Source: Bacteroidia bacterium (GTDB taxonomy: Bacteria; Bacteroidota; Bacteroidia; Flavobacteriales; Flavobacteriaceae). From it: 64,000 nucleotides of DNA. The stretch is taken from the NCBI GenBank assembly GCA_030431055.1, contig JAUIJA010000001.1, positions 310,001 to 374,000 of the forward strand. The letters are read 5' to 3'. The notes under the pieces were generated by a model. It saw only the letters and a program-made list of their open reading frames with translations. It was not told where the DNA came from and searched no databases. The position numbers and the translations under genes are program-made. This document shows, in pieces, positions 54,344 through 64,000 of this stretch. How positions within the stretch are numbered: the first letter of the stretch is position 1; every line of letters starts with the position of its first letter.

Positions 54344-54724
54344 TTAACGTTGTAAGTTCTTCGCTTCTATGCTCATAGTTGCATGAGGAACAACGCGTAA
54401 TCTTTCTTTACTAATTAATTTACCCGTTACTTTACATACACCGTACGTTTTGTTTTCAATACGAATTAAAGCATTTTTTAAATCGCGAATGAATCTCTCT
54501 TGTCTAATTGCTAATTGAGAATTTGCTTCTTTAGACATTGTTTCATTTCCTTCTTCAAAAGCTTTAAATGTAGGCGATGTGTCATCTGTGCCATTATTAG
54601 AATTATTCATATAAGCACTTTTGATTAAATCTAAGTCGGCTTTTGCTTTTTCAATTTTAGCTAAAATTAATTCTTTAAATTCTGCTAAATCCGCATCTGA
54701 ATATCTTAATTTTTCATCTACCAT
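54344..54724 (-). CDS. TraR/DksA-type protein with reduced zinc finger
   Basis: A 126-residue regulator likely to bind in the RNA polymerase secondary channel. An N-terminal helical hairpin (ADLAEFKELILAKIEKAKADLDLIK) and a C-terminal domain (NKTYGVCKVTGKLISKERLRVVPHATMSIEAKN) match the family. Of the four zinc Cys only one remains (GVC), a state common in Bacteroidota homologues. The hairpin-tip acidic residues are not clearly DxxDxA. It lies eight bases after ileS. Confidence 0.85.
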   Translation of the reverse strand: MVDEKLRYSDADLAEFKELILAKIEKAKADLDLIKSAYMNNSNNGTDDTSPTFKAFEEGNETMSKEANSQLAIRQERFIRDLKNALIRIENKTYGVCKVTGKLISKERLRVVPHATMSIEAKNLQR

Positions 54725-54731
54725 AATTTCA

Positions 54732-57700
54732 CTATTTAGAAATTAATACTACCGTTTTTAAATCATCAAACTCAATTTCCGTACCATTTTCAATTTTGTC
54801 TACAAAAAAGAGTTCATTTGTTAAAGTTTCTGATTTGATATAATCTTCATTTGCCTTTACAGCACCTTCAATTGTCGGCTCACACTCTAATTGAACTTTA
54901 ATTTTATCGGTTACTTCAAACCCAGAATCTTTACGGATATTTTGAATTCTATTCACTAACTCTCTGGCAATACCTTCGTTACGTAAATCATCTGTTAAGG
55001 TAATATCGAGAGCAACTGTTATTCCGTTTGCATTAGCTACTAACCAGCCTGGAATATCTTGTGATGAAATCTCTACATCTTCGGTTGTTAAATTAATACT
55101 TTTTCCTGAAATATCAAGCGTTAACGCACCTTCTTGCTCAATTTTATTAATTTGCTCTTGAGAAAAAGACTGTATTTCTTTGGAAATCAACCCCATATCT
55201 TTACCAAAACGTGGTCCTAAGGCTTTGAAATTTGGTTTAATTTTCTTTACTAAAACCCCAGAAGCGTCGTCAATAAGTTCAATTTCTTTTACATTTACCT
55301 CTGCTTTTATTAAATCTGAAACCGCTTTAATCTCGTTTCTAGAAACCTCATCAAGCACAGGAATCATCACTCTTTGCAGCGGTTGGCGCACTTTTATCAT
55401 CTCTTTTTTACGAAGTGAAAGCACTAAAGATGAAACCGTTTGTGCTTTCATCATCTTACTCTCTAGAGATTTATTAACAAAGTTTTCAACCGATACCGGG
55501 AAATTAGCCAAGTGAACACTCTCTACATTTTCCTTATTTGTAGCGCGATTTAAGTCTTTATACAACTGTTCCATAAAGAATGGAGCAATTGGTGCCGATA
55601 ACTTCGCAATCGTTTCTAAACACGTATAAAGCGTTTGATATGCTGCAATTTTATCTGTTCCATATTCACCTTTCCAGAAACGACGACGACATAAACGCAC
55701 ATACCAGTTACTTAAATTCTCTTGAACAAAGTCGGAAATGGCACGAGCTGCTTTCGTAGGTTCATAATCAGCATACGCTTCATCAACCAATTGAATTAAT
55801 GAATGTAATTCTGATAAAATCCATCTATCAATTTCTGGTCTGTCTTCTATAGCTACTTCAGCTTCGCTATATTTAAAGCCATCAATATTTGCATATAAAG
55901 CAAAGAAAGAATAGGTATTGTAAAGTGTTCCAAAGAATTTACGACGTACTTCAGCAACACCTTCAATATCAAATTTTAAATTGTCCCAAGGATTGGCATT
56001 AGAAATCATGTACCAACGTGTAGCATCTGGACCATATTCTTTTAACGTTTCAAAAGGATCGACAGCATTTCCTAAACGCTTCGACATTTTTTGTCCGTTT
56101 TTATCTAAAACTAAACCATTTGAAACTACATTTTTATACGCAACTTGGTCAAAAACTAAAGTTCCAATTGCATGTAATGTATAAAACCATCCACGAGTTT
56201 GGTCAACTCCTTCTGCAATGAAATCAGCTGGATATGATTTGTGCTCTTCAATTAACTCTTTATTTTCAAAAGGATAATGCCATTGTGCATAAGGCATTGA
56301 ACCTGAATCGAACCAAACATCAATTAAATCCGTTTCGCGGTTCATAGGCTTTCCAGAAGGCGAAACTAAAACAATGTTATCGACAATATTCTTATGTAAA
56401 TCCACTAAATCGTAGTTTGATTCCTCCATATTTCCGATTTGGAAACCTTTATATGGATTCTCGCTCATGAAACCAGCAACAACAGCTTTTTCGATTTCAT
56501 TGTACAATTCTTCAACTGAACCTATGCAAATTTCTTCTGTTTTATCTTCTGTTCTCCAAATTGGCAATGGAATTCCCCAATAACGTGAACGCGATAAATT
56601 CCAATCGTTTGCATTTTTCAGCCAATTTCCGAAACGTCCTTCACCAGTCGCTTTTGGTTTCCAGTTAATAGTTTCGTTTAAATCGAACATTTTATCTTTT
56701 ATTTCCGTAATCTTGATGAACCAAGAATCCAACGGATAATATAAAATTGGCTTATCAGTTCTCCAACAATGCGGATAACTGTGTACGTATTTTTCAACCT
56801 TAAAGGCTTTATTTTCTTCTTTTAAACGAATCGCAATTTCAACATCTACTGATTTCTCAGGCGCTTCACCATAATTGTAATATTCGTTTTTAACATATTT
56901 ACCAGCAAAATCTCCCATTTGGTTCACAAAACGACCTTGTAAATCTACTAATGGCACTGGATTTCCGTTTTCGTCTAAAACTAACATTGGCGGAACTTCT
57001 GGTGTAGCTTCTTTTGCTACTTTCGCATCATCTGCACCAAATGTTGGCGCGGTGTGTACGATACCAGTTCCGTCTTCTGTAGTTACGAAATCTCCAGAAA
57101 TTACTCTAAAAGCATTTTCAGGATTTTGATATGGTAAAGTGAATGGTAATAATTGTTCGTATTTGATTCCTACTAAACTTTGCCCTTTAGCTTCAGCTAC
57201 AATTTGGTATGGAATCTTTTTATCTTCTGATTTATAATTTGTAAAATCTTCATCAGATTCTGCTACAAAATATTTTCCTCCAAATTGTTTTCCAACTAAA
57301 TTTTTAGCTAAAACAACATTGATTGGTTCAAAAGTATATTGATTGAATGTTTTTACTAAAACATAATCGATTTTTGGTCCAACAGTCAAAGCTGTATTAC
57401 TTGGTAGTGTCCAAGGAGTAGTTGTCCAAGCTAAGAAATGAACGGTTCCAAAACCTTGTAAAAAGCTTGGTAGTGTATTTTCAATTGTTTTGAATTGCGC
57501 TACAATAGTTGTATCGGTAACATCGCGATATGAACCTGGCTGATTTACTTCGTGAGAAGACAATCCCGTACCTGCTTTTGGAGAATACGGTTGGATCGTG
57601 TATCCTTTGTACATTAAATCCTTATCGTAGATTTGTTTTAACAACCACCAAACCGATTCCATGTATTTTGATTTGTAAGTAACATATGGATCTTCCATAT

Positions 57701-58133
57701 CTACCCAATAACCCATTTTTTCGGTAAGGTCGTTCCAAACATCCGTATAACGCATAACAGTTCTTTTACACGCTTCGTTGTATTCAGTAACAGAAATCGA
57801 TTTTCCGATATCTTCTTTAGTGATACCTAATTCTTTTTCCGTTCCTAATTCAACAGGAAGTCCGTGCGTATCCCAACCTGCTTTACGCTTAACTTGGTAA
57901 CCTTTTTGAGTTTTATAACGACAAAAAATATCTTTAATAGCGCGAGCCATTACGTGGTGAATTCCAGGTAAACCATTTGCAGATGGTGGCCCTTCGAAAA
58001 ACACAAACGGTTGGTTTCCTTCACGAGTGGTCACACTTTTTTCAAAGATGTTTTCTTTTTTCCAAAAATCAAGAACTTCATCTGCTACTTTTGGCAAGTC
58101 AAGTCCTTTATATTCAGTAAACTTCGTACTCAT
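54732..58133 (-). CDS. ileS: Isoleucine--tRNA ligase
   Basis: Charges tRNA-Ile, with editing of valine. The start at 58133 (MSTKFTEYKGLDLP) is preferred over an ATG seven codons upstream. The 1133 residues match the long eukaryote-like class. The class I HIGH variant is GLPGIHHVMARAIKD. The CP1 editing domain has AWTTTPWTLPSNTAL and GTGIVHTAPTFGADD. The KMSKS variant is GQKMSKRLGNAVDP. The anticodon-binding domain follows. It lacks the C-terminal zinc finger of the short bacterial type. Confidence 0.96.
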   Translation of the reverse strand: MSTKFTEYKGLDLPKVADEVLDFWKKENIFEKSVTTREGNQPFVFFEGPPSANGLPGIHHVMARAIKDIFCRYKTQKGYQVKRKAGWDTHGLPVELGTEKELGITKEDIGKSISVTEYNEACKRTVMRYTDVWNDLTEKMGYWVDMEDPYVTYKSKYMESVWWLLKQIYDKDLMYKGYTIQPYSPKAGTGLSSHEVNQPGSYRDVTDTTIVAQFKTIENTLPSFLQGFGTVHFLAWTTTPWTLPSNTALTVGPKIDYVLVKTFNQYTFEPINVVLAKNLVGKQFGGKYFVAESDEDFTNYKSEDKKIPYQIVAEAKGQSLVGIKYEQLLPFTLPYQNPENAFRVISGDFVTTEDGTGIVHTAPTFGADDAKVAKEATPEVPPMLVLDENGNPVPLVDLQGRFVNQMGDFAGKYVKNEYYNYGEAPEKSVDVEIAIRLKEENKAFKVEKYVHSYPHCWRTDKPILYYPLDSWFIKITEIKDKMFDLNETINWKPKATGEGRFGNWLKNANDWNLSRSRYWGIPLPIWRTEDKTEEICIGSVEELYNEIEKAVVAGFMSENPYKGFQIGNMEESNYDLVDLHKNIVDNIVLVSPSGKPMNRETDLIDVWFDSGSMPYAQWHYPFENKELIEEHKSYPADFIAEGVDQTRGWFYTLHAIGTLVFDQVAYKNVVSNGLVLDKNGQKMSKRLGNAVDPFETLKEYGPDATRWYMISNANPWDNLKFDIEGVAEVRRKFFGTLYNTYSFFALYANIDGFKYSEAEVAIEDRPEIDRWILSELHSLIQLVDEAYADYEPTKAARAISDFVQENLSNWYVRLCRRRFWKGEYGTDKIAAYQTLYTCLETIAKLSAPIAPFFMEQLYKDLNRATNKENVESVHLANFPVSVENFVNKSLESKMMKAQTVSSLVLSLRKKEMIKVRQPLQRVMIPVLDEVSRNEIKAVSDLIKAEVNVKEIELIDDASGVLVKKIKPNFKALGPRFGKDMGLISKEIQSFSQEQINKIEQEGALTLDISGKSINLTTEDVEISSQDIPGWLVANANGITVALDITLTDDLRNEGIARELVNRIQNIRKDSGFEVTDKIKVQLECEPTIEGAVKANEDYIKSETLTNELFFVDKIENGTEIEFDDLKTVVLISK

Positions 58134-58304
58134 TTTGTCGTTTTCTTTAATCAATCTGCGAAAGTAGTGATTATAAGTAAAAAGGCAAAAGTAAAAAGGT
58201 AAAAGTTAGCCAATCTACTAGTGAAATTGTTCAATTTTAAAATATAAGGCAAATAGCGTATTGTTTGACTCTTCATTTATGTCTAAAATTGTAAAAAAAA
58301 AGAT

Positions 58305-58850
58305 ATGAAAAAATTAATTTTTGTATTCGTTTTAATAGGTTTTAGTTTTTTGACCAAAGCTCAAAGTCTTTCATCGGAAGAGCAAAAACTTTATAATTTG
58401 ATTATGGAATATAGAGCCTCGATAGGATTGTCTAAAATTCCATTATCAAAATCTTTAACTATTGTTGCACAAGCACATTGTTACGATTTAGTAACTAACA
58501 AACCTGATTTAGGGAATTGTAACGCCCACAGCTGGTCTGCAAACGGGAAGTGGTCTTCTTGTTGTTATACTCCTGATCATAAGCAATCTAATTGCATGTG
58601 GAATAAGCCAAAGGAATTAACAAACTATACTGATATTGGTTTTGAAATTGCTTGTGGTTCAAATGTATGTTGCTCAGATTATGTAATGACTGCTGATTAT
58701 GCTTTTAAAAGTTGGTTAAAAAGTTCTGGGCATCACGCCGTTTTAGCAAATAAAAATAGCTGGAGTCGTTATGATTGGAAAGCAATAGGAATTGGTATTG
58801 AAGGAGGATTTGCAACGGTTTGGTTTGGTGCTGCTGAAGATGTTAACTAA
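58305..58850 (+). CDS. Secreted CAP-domain protein, cysteine-rich
   Basis: A 181-residue exported protein with signal peptide MKKLIFVFVLIGFSFLTKA cut before QSLS. The CAP (SCP/PR-1) fold shows LYNLIMEYRASIGLSKIPLSKSLTIVAQAHCYDL, the acidic GFEIACG and SSGHHAVLANKNSW with the conserved His. Eight Cys, many in pairs (SSCCYTP, SNVCCSDY), suggest several disulfides. Role unknown. The 3' end overlaps recO by eight bases in convergent direction. Confidence 0.8.
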   Translation: MKKLIFVFVLIGFSFLTKAQSLSSEEQKLYNLIMEYRASIGLSKIPLSKSLTIVAQAHCYDLVTNKPDLGNCNAHSWSANGKWSSCCYTPDHKQSNCMWNKPKELTNYTDIGFEIACGSNVCCSDYVMTADYAFKSWLKSSGHHAVLANKNSWSRYDWKAIGIGIEGGFATVWFGAAEDVN

Positions 58851-59553
58851 AAACTTCTTTTAGAACTTCTATTGATTTTGGTTTTTTAAAACCCTCAATA
58901 TTTAAAGTGTAATAATCGATAAGTATTTTAAGCAGAATTTGACGTTGGTTTGCAGAAAAAACCTTTTGATTGTCGTCGAATTTTAGCTGTAATAATTTTT
59001 TAAACAATTGCGTTTCTTCAAGTGATAACGAACTTACACTTGAATATTCGGAAAAAACGCCTTCGGTTAATTCAAAATATGGTTTTTCTGAATCTTGCTC
59101 AGGATAAAAACCTAAATATTTAGTAATTTGGATTAAGGTTATTAAGTGAAAATTTGAAACCTCATCGTGATGATCGAGCCAAGAAAATGCTGTTTCTAAA
59201 AAAGCAAACAACTCTTCATTTTTTCCTTCTTCTTTTATTGCGTGATGCAAAACTTCCGAAAGAAAAAGTACAATTGTCGTTTTAAAAATATCAGCCGAAA
59301 TAGTTTGATAAGGATTTACTAATTTAAGTTCTTTAAACCGTTCTAGTGTTCCTTTATTTTTATGATACGCTTCAATTTCAAGTTGGTTCAATGGCTGAAA
59401 AAAAGCATTTTTTTGTTGGTTCTTTTTACCCGAAAACGCATTGTTTACAAAATACGTTTTTATGCCATCAGAAAAGGTAAGACATTTAACTATCAAACTT
59501 TTCTCTTGATATTTTAAAGCAGAAATGACAATAGCTTTGGTTTTAATGAGCAT
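58843..59553 (-). CDS. recO: DNA repair protein RecO
   Basis: RecFOR-pathway mediator that helps RecA load on SSB-coated DNA. The 236 residues begin with the OB-fold opening MLIKTKAIVISALKYQEKSLIVKCLT. The helical C-terminal part lacks an obvious zinc finger, as usual in Bacteroidota. It follows porZ on the same strand after ten bases. Confidence 0.88.
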   Translation of the reverse strand: MLIKTKAIVISALKYQEKSLIVKCLTFSDGIKTYFVNNAFSGKKNQQKNAFFQPLNQLEIEAYHKNKGTLERFKELKLVNPYQTISADIFKTTIVLFLSEVLHHAIKEEGKNEELFAFLETAFSWLDHHDEVSNFHLITLIQITKYLGFYPEQDSEKPYFELTEGVFSEYSSVSSLSLEETQLFKKLLQLKFDDNQKVFSANQRQILLKILIDYYTLNIEGFKKPKSIEVLKEVFS

Positions 59554-59563
59554 CTAAAAAAAT

Positions 59564-61846
59564 TTAACGCACTATCATTATTTTCTTCACTATTGTTTCA
59601 ATTCCATCTTTTGAAGCAACAAAAACCATATAAACACCAGAAGCCACTTTATGAGAACCAAAAGCCGTTCCGTCCCACTCGATTGTTCCGCCAGAAGAGG
59701 TTGTTTCGTGTACTAAGTTACCTTCAATATCGGTAATTTTTACATTACAATCGTCCATTAGTCCAGAGATTTTTATTGTTCCAGTATAATTTGGACGAAC
59801 AGGATTTGGATACACAAAAACATTTGCTAAATCATCGCTTGGTTTGGTTGAAACTCCTAAAAAAGACACCATTCCTTTATCAGTTGCAAAGAAAACTTCG
59901 CCAGTTGTTCCGTTTATTTCAATATCTAAAACATTGTTACTTGGCAATGGTGAATTACTTTTATCAAAGCGATAAATTGTTTGTTGGCCATTAGGAGAAA
60001 CTAAGAAAACGCCACCATCAATTATAGAAATCCATTTTCTATTGGCACCATCGACTTCGATATCTTGAATTGGTTGTTCGTAAAATAATTCTTGAGCTAA
60101 ATCGCCTTCTTGAATAACGATATTTGTTACTGTTAATTCATTTTCTTGAACAAAACGATTAACACTTGAAAGAATTCTAAGTCCAGCAAAGGTTCCTATC
60201 CATAGTTGGTTATTATTATCAATTGCAAGTGAACGAACATCTACTGAAGGCAAACCTTCGTTTAGAGAAATCTTAATAAATTTATTTCCTAATGTTTCAT
60301 TAAAAGCTATTAATCCATCGTGGCTTGATGTTACCCATTTTGTATTGTTTCTGTCAATTTCTAAATCTCCAAACCTGTAATTTCCTGAAGTTATGTATGG
60401 AGAAAAATCATAGGATTGCCATTGCCCACTAGCACGAAGTACTTTTAATGATTTTTCAACCCAACTATTGGTTACCCAAAGATTTCCTTCTCTATCAAAC
60501 CTCGGTGTGTTAATTCTAACATCTTTATAACTTGGGTTACCAGGAAGCACTAATGACTCAAGTCCATTTGGACCTGTATTTGTATAATCGTAAAGCGTAA
60601 AATCTTCACCTTCTAATTTTAAAAGTCCAGAAAAAAACGAACTGAAATAGACTTGATTTGTATTTGACGGATTGTACGCAATATCTGAAATAGAATTAGC
60701 TGTTAATAAATCAGAATACGGAAATGTTTCCCAACCTAAATTAGTTGTGTAGTAACTTATTCCGAGTTCGTCTAATGGATAAGGGTTATATTGCTGTGAA
60801 TAATCACCATAAACTGTCCATAATTTATTCGGCGCTTGCTTAACTCTAAAAATATAATTTTGAAGCGGTCCGTTTGGCGTCATGTCTTCAAATAAAATAG
60901 GATTAGTTACATTAGTAGAAAACAATCCGTTTTTTTCAGTTCCTATAAAAAGCTGATTATTTACAACTGTCGCTGCAGAAAAAGTTACGTCATAATCAGG
61001 AATATTCGTCACATGTGCTACTTGATTATAACTTTCATCTAATACATAAACATGATTTGGAGTTGTAATAATTAAATTATCATCAACTACTTTAAACTTA
61101 ACTGAAGCTTGAATTGTGTTTAACACTTCAACAAAAGCGGAACCATTATGTCTGTAAGTTCTATTGTTTGAGTTTTGAGCAACTAACTCATTATTAAAAG
61201 TTGCAATCCCTGTCCAATATCCACTATCGAAAGTTTCCCACTGTGAAAAATCGTATAAAAAAGGATTGTTTAAATCTCCTTTTCTAATTCCATTATATTG
61301 TGTAACTGCATAAATTTCATCATTAAAAACAGTTGTTTGTAGCACTGTAATTTCTTGACCTGCTGGACCAATAAAATAAGTGACTACAAATTCTAAAGTA
61401 TTTAAATCGAAAACAGAAATACCGTAATCTGTTGCTATGTAAATTTTTTCATTGTATTCATACAAGTGGTTTATCTGTTTTTTATTTTGCGGAACAGGAA
61501 CTTCTTCAATAATATCGACTTTAGTTGTGATACTTCCATCTTCATTTGCAATTAACAACAGTCCGTTTGAATTTCCTGCTAAAGTTTTATTAAACTGTTT
61601 TGAATGATGAATACACGTGATTTCTTCTGGCTTAAAATCAGTAATAGAATTTATTTGATTAATATCGCCTAAAGTTAAGTTTTTATAAAAAATTCCTACT
61701 TCTGTTGCTGCATAAATAGTATTTTCTCCATCTACAACATCTACAATTTCATTGTAAGAAAAATAACCTTTCCACATTGTATTTTGTTGTCCATAATTTA
61801 CAAGTCCAAAAAAGAAAATTATGATTCTAAGATATCGGAATTTCAT
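59564..61846 (-). CDS. porZ: Type IX secretion system protein PorZ
   Basis: A 760-residue surface protein with two beta-propellers and a C-terminal sorting domain, part of the attachment complex that delivers lipopolysaccharide to T9SS cargo. The signal sequence (LRIIIFFFGLVNYG) is followed by WKGYFSYNEIVDVVDGENTIYAATEVG, a first-blade pattern typical of PorZ. Repeats such as NRYWVTSSHDGLIAFN-like TKWVTSSHDGLIAF and LWIGTFAGLRILS mark later blades. The end NVFVYPNPVRPNYTGTIKI...VKKIMIV is the type A CTD. It sits next to recO, the usual place. Confidence 0.85.
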   Translation of the reverse strand: MKFRYLRIIIFFFGLVNYGQQNTMWKGYFSYNEIVDVVDGENTIYAATEVGIFYKNLTLGDINQINSITDFKPEEITCIHHSKQFNKTLAGNSNGLLLIANEDGSITTKVDIIEEVPVPQNKKQINHLYEYNEKIYIATDYGISVFDLNTLEFVVTYFIGPAGQEITVLQTTVFNDEIYAVTQYNGIRKGDLNNPFLYDFSQWETFDSGYWTGIATFNNELVAQNSNNRTYRHNGSAFVEVLNTIQASVKFKVVDDNLIITTPNHVYVLDESYNQVAHVTNIPDYDVTFSAATVVNNQLFIGTEKNGLFSTNVTNPILFEDMTPNGPLQNYIFRVKQAPNKLWTVYGDYSQQYNPYPLDELGISYYTTNLGWETFPYSDLLTANSISDIAYNPSNTNQVYFSSFFSGLLKLEGEDFTLYDYTNTGPNGLESLVLPGNPSYKDVRINTPRFDREGNLWVTNSWVEKSLKVLRASGQWQSYDFSPYITSGNYRFGDLEIDRNNTKWVTSSHDGLIAFNETLGNKFIKISLNEGLPSVDVRSLAIDNNNQLWIGTFAGLRILSSVNRFVQENELTVTNIVIQEGDLAQELFYEQPIQDIEVDGANRKWISIIDGGVFLVSPNGQQTIYRFDKSNSPLPSNNVLDIEINGTTGEVFFATDKGMVSFLGVSTKPSDDLANVFVYPNPVRPNYTGTIKISGLMDDCNVKITDIEGNLVHETTSSGGTIEWDGTAFGSHKVASGVYMVFVASKDGIETIVKKIMIVR

Positions 61847-61862
61847 TCTAAATGATTTTATA

Positions 61863-61870
61863 CAAATATA
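61863..61870 (-). promoter_or_regulatory. -7 box of the porZ-recO unit
   Basis: TATATTTG on the minus strand matches TA-N2-TTTG about 17 bases before the porZ ATG. Confidence 0.5.
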
Positions 61871-61910
61871 CTATAAACGTAATTATTTTTATTTCGGTAT
61901 ACATATAAAC

Positions 61911-61940
61911 AAAAAAGGTCGCTTTTATGCGACCTTTTTT
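61911..61940 (-). terminator. Terminator of gdhA
   Basis: The stem aaaaaaggtcgc/gcgacctttttt with loop TTTTAT lies 19 bases after the gdhA stop on the minus strand. It is symmetric and likely bidirectional. Confidence 0.88.
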
Positions 61941-61958
61941 ATATATCTAAAAGTAATA

Positions 61959-63389
<1,431 letters not shown>

Positions 63390-63470
63390 TTAAATATTTT
63401 TTTATGATGTATTGTGTTAATTTTCAGTGTTAAATTTTAGTTTTTTTAAACATAATTTTAAGATTTTTTT

Positions 63471-63499
63471 TTGAACTGAACTTTGTTTTTATATATTTG
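63471..63499 (+). promoter_or_regulatory. Promoter of the THC0290_0291-type gene
   Basis: TTG (63471-63473) at the end of a T run and TATATTTG (63492-63499) are separated by 18 bases. The predicted start lies about 17 bases before the ATG at 63524. Confidence 0.6.
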
Positions 63500-63523
63500 T
63501 CCGATAATAGAAAACTTTTAGCG

Positions 63524-64000
63524 ATGACTAAAAAGATAAAATCCCTACTTTTTTTATTGCTTTTGGCACCGTTTGCAATGCAAGCGCAATTTGGTTTCTC
63601 TCATGAGATTGGAGCGTTTGCTGGAGGTGTAGCTTTTCAATCTGATTTTGGTGTACGTCACGATTTTGAGACAAACGCTGGTAATACAGGTTTTGGAATT
63701 GGTTTAGTACACTATATGAATTTCTCATATCGTGCAGAATGTAATTGTTATACACCTGACACATATTTTAATGATCACTTTAAGTTGCGTTCTGAATTAT
63801 CTTACAATAGTACTAAGTTAGAGCACTTTGGAGAATGGGTTGATAAAGAAAGTATCTATGGAGCTCAATTAAGAGCAATGAAAGGTGAAGCTAAAGTTAC
63901 TGATATTGGAATGCAGTTAGAGTATTTTCCATGGAGTATTCGTGAATTTACGTCTAGAGTAGGCGCTTGGGGACCTTTTATTGCTTTAGGAGCGCATTAT
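63524..64000 (+). CDS. THC0290_0291-family outer-membrane-type protein (3' end outside window)
   Basis: The frame is open from the ATG at 63524 to the end of the window, 159 codons. A signal peptide (MTKKIKSLLFLLLLAPFAMQA) is cut before QFGF. The mature part alternates like a beta barrel (HEIGAFAGGVAFQSDFG, GFGIGLVHYMNFSY, FKLRSELSYN, WGPFIALGAHY). A divergent place beside gdhA is usual for the THC0290_0291 family in flavobacteria. The name of the family is a judgement from style and context. Confidence 0.7.
   Translation, partial: MTKKIKSLLFLLLLAPFAMQAQFGFSHEIGAFAGGVAFQSDFGVRHDFETNAGNTGFGIGLVHYMNFSYRAECNCYTPDTYFNDHFKLRSELSYNSTKLEHFGEWVDKESIYGAQLRAMKGEAKVTDIGMQLEYFPWSIREFTSRVGAWGPFIALGAHY

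Noticed and set aside
63528..63764. Minus-strand frame opposite the last gene
   Set aside because: The plus-strand frame has a clear promoter and signal peptide. The antisense frame has neither.

Overview
The window looks like chromosomal DNA of a Flavobacterium-like member of the Bacteroidota. The base composition is strongly AT-rich. Many genes are preceded by a Bacteroidota-type -7 box (TA-N2-TTTG), and Shine-Dalgarno sequences are rare. The gene content also fits: five thrombospondin-type-3 repeats in an OmpA protein, an IPExxxVDY protein, PorZ of the type IX secretion system, a GbsR/MarR-led RND pump and tyrosine breakdown through homogentisate. Most of the window is housekeeping DNA. 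I saw no tRNA, rRNA, CRISPR array, insertion sequence or prophage gene.

Layout. Positions 1-4 kb: MgtE Mg2+ channel (5' end outside the window), aldo/keto reductase, alpha/beta hydrolase, MscS channel. 4-13 kb: AddB-like nuclease, OmpA, glycine C-acetyltransferase, AddA-like helicase-nuclease, superoxide dismutase. 13.5-14.3 kb: a gene-free stretch of four tandem ~187-bp repeats that look like four small-RNA genes. 14.3-18.5 kb: purF, a PfkB kinase, rnhA, purN. 18.7-23.1 kb: acpP-fabF-rnc-IPExxxVDY-pyk. 23-27 kb: diheme cytochrome, dinB, CYTH protein, YciI-like lipoprotein, TetR regulator. 27-33 kb: tripartite RND efflux pump led by a GbsR/MarR regulator. 33-41 kb: RlpA-like protein, membrane protein, pgi, M23 peptidase, tryptophan 2,3-dioxygenase, DUF3108 protein, a candidate small RNA, hppD, hmgA. 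41.5-48.5 kb: patatin-barrel protein, uvrC, M14-like deacylase, PLP decarboxylase, 5-formyl-THF cyclo-ligase. 48.5-53.6 kb: accessory island. 53.6-64 kb: lspA, DksA-like gene, ileS, CAP protein, recO, porZ, gdhA and the start of an outer-membrane protein gene.

The accessory island is the most interesting part. Two short genes (55 and 64 codons) encode peptides with nearly identical 15-residue double-glycine leaders. Their unrelated glycine-rich hydrophobic cores each carry two cysteines. Beside them lie a peptidase-C39 ABC exporter, a membrane-anchored thioredoxin-like protein, a polytopic membrane protein, a 51-residue two-helix protein that could give immunity, and a divergent XRE-type regulator. 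About 190 bp of upstream control DNA is duplicated in front of both peptide genes. I read this as a two-peptide bacteriocin-like or signalling-peptide system with disulfide formation and leader-cleaving export. Function is inferred from architecture only.
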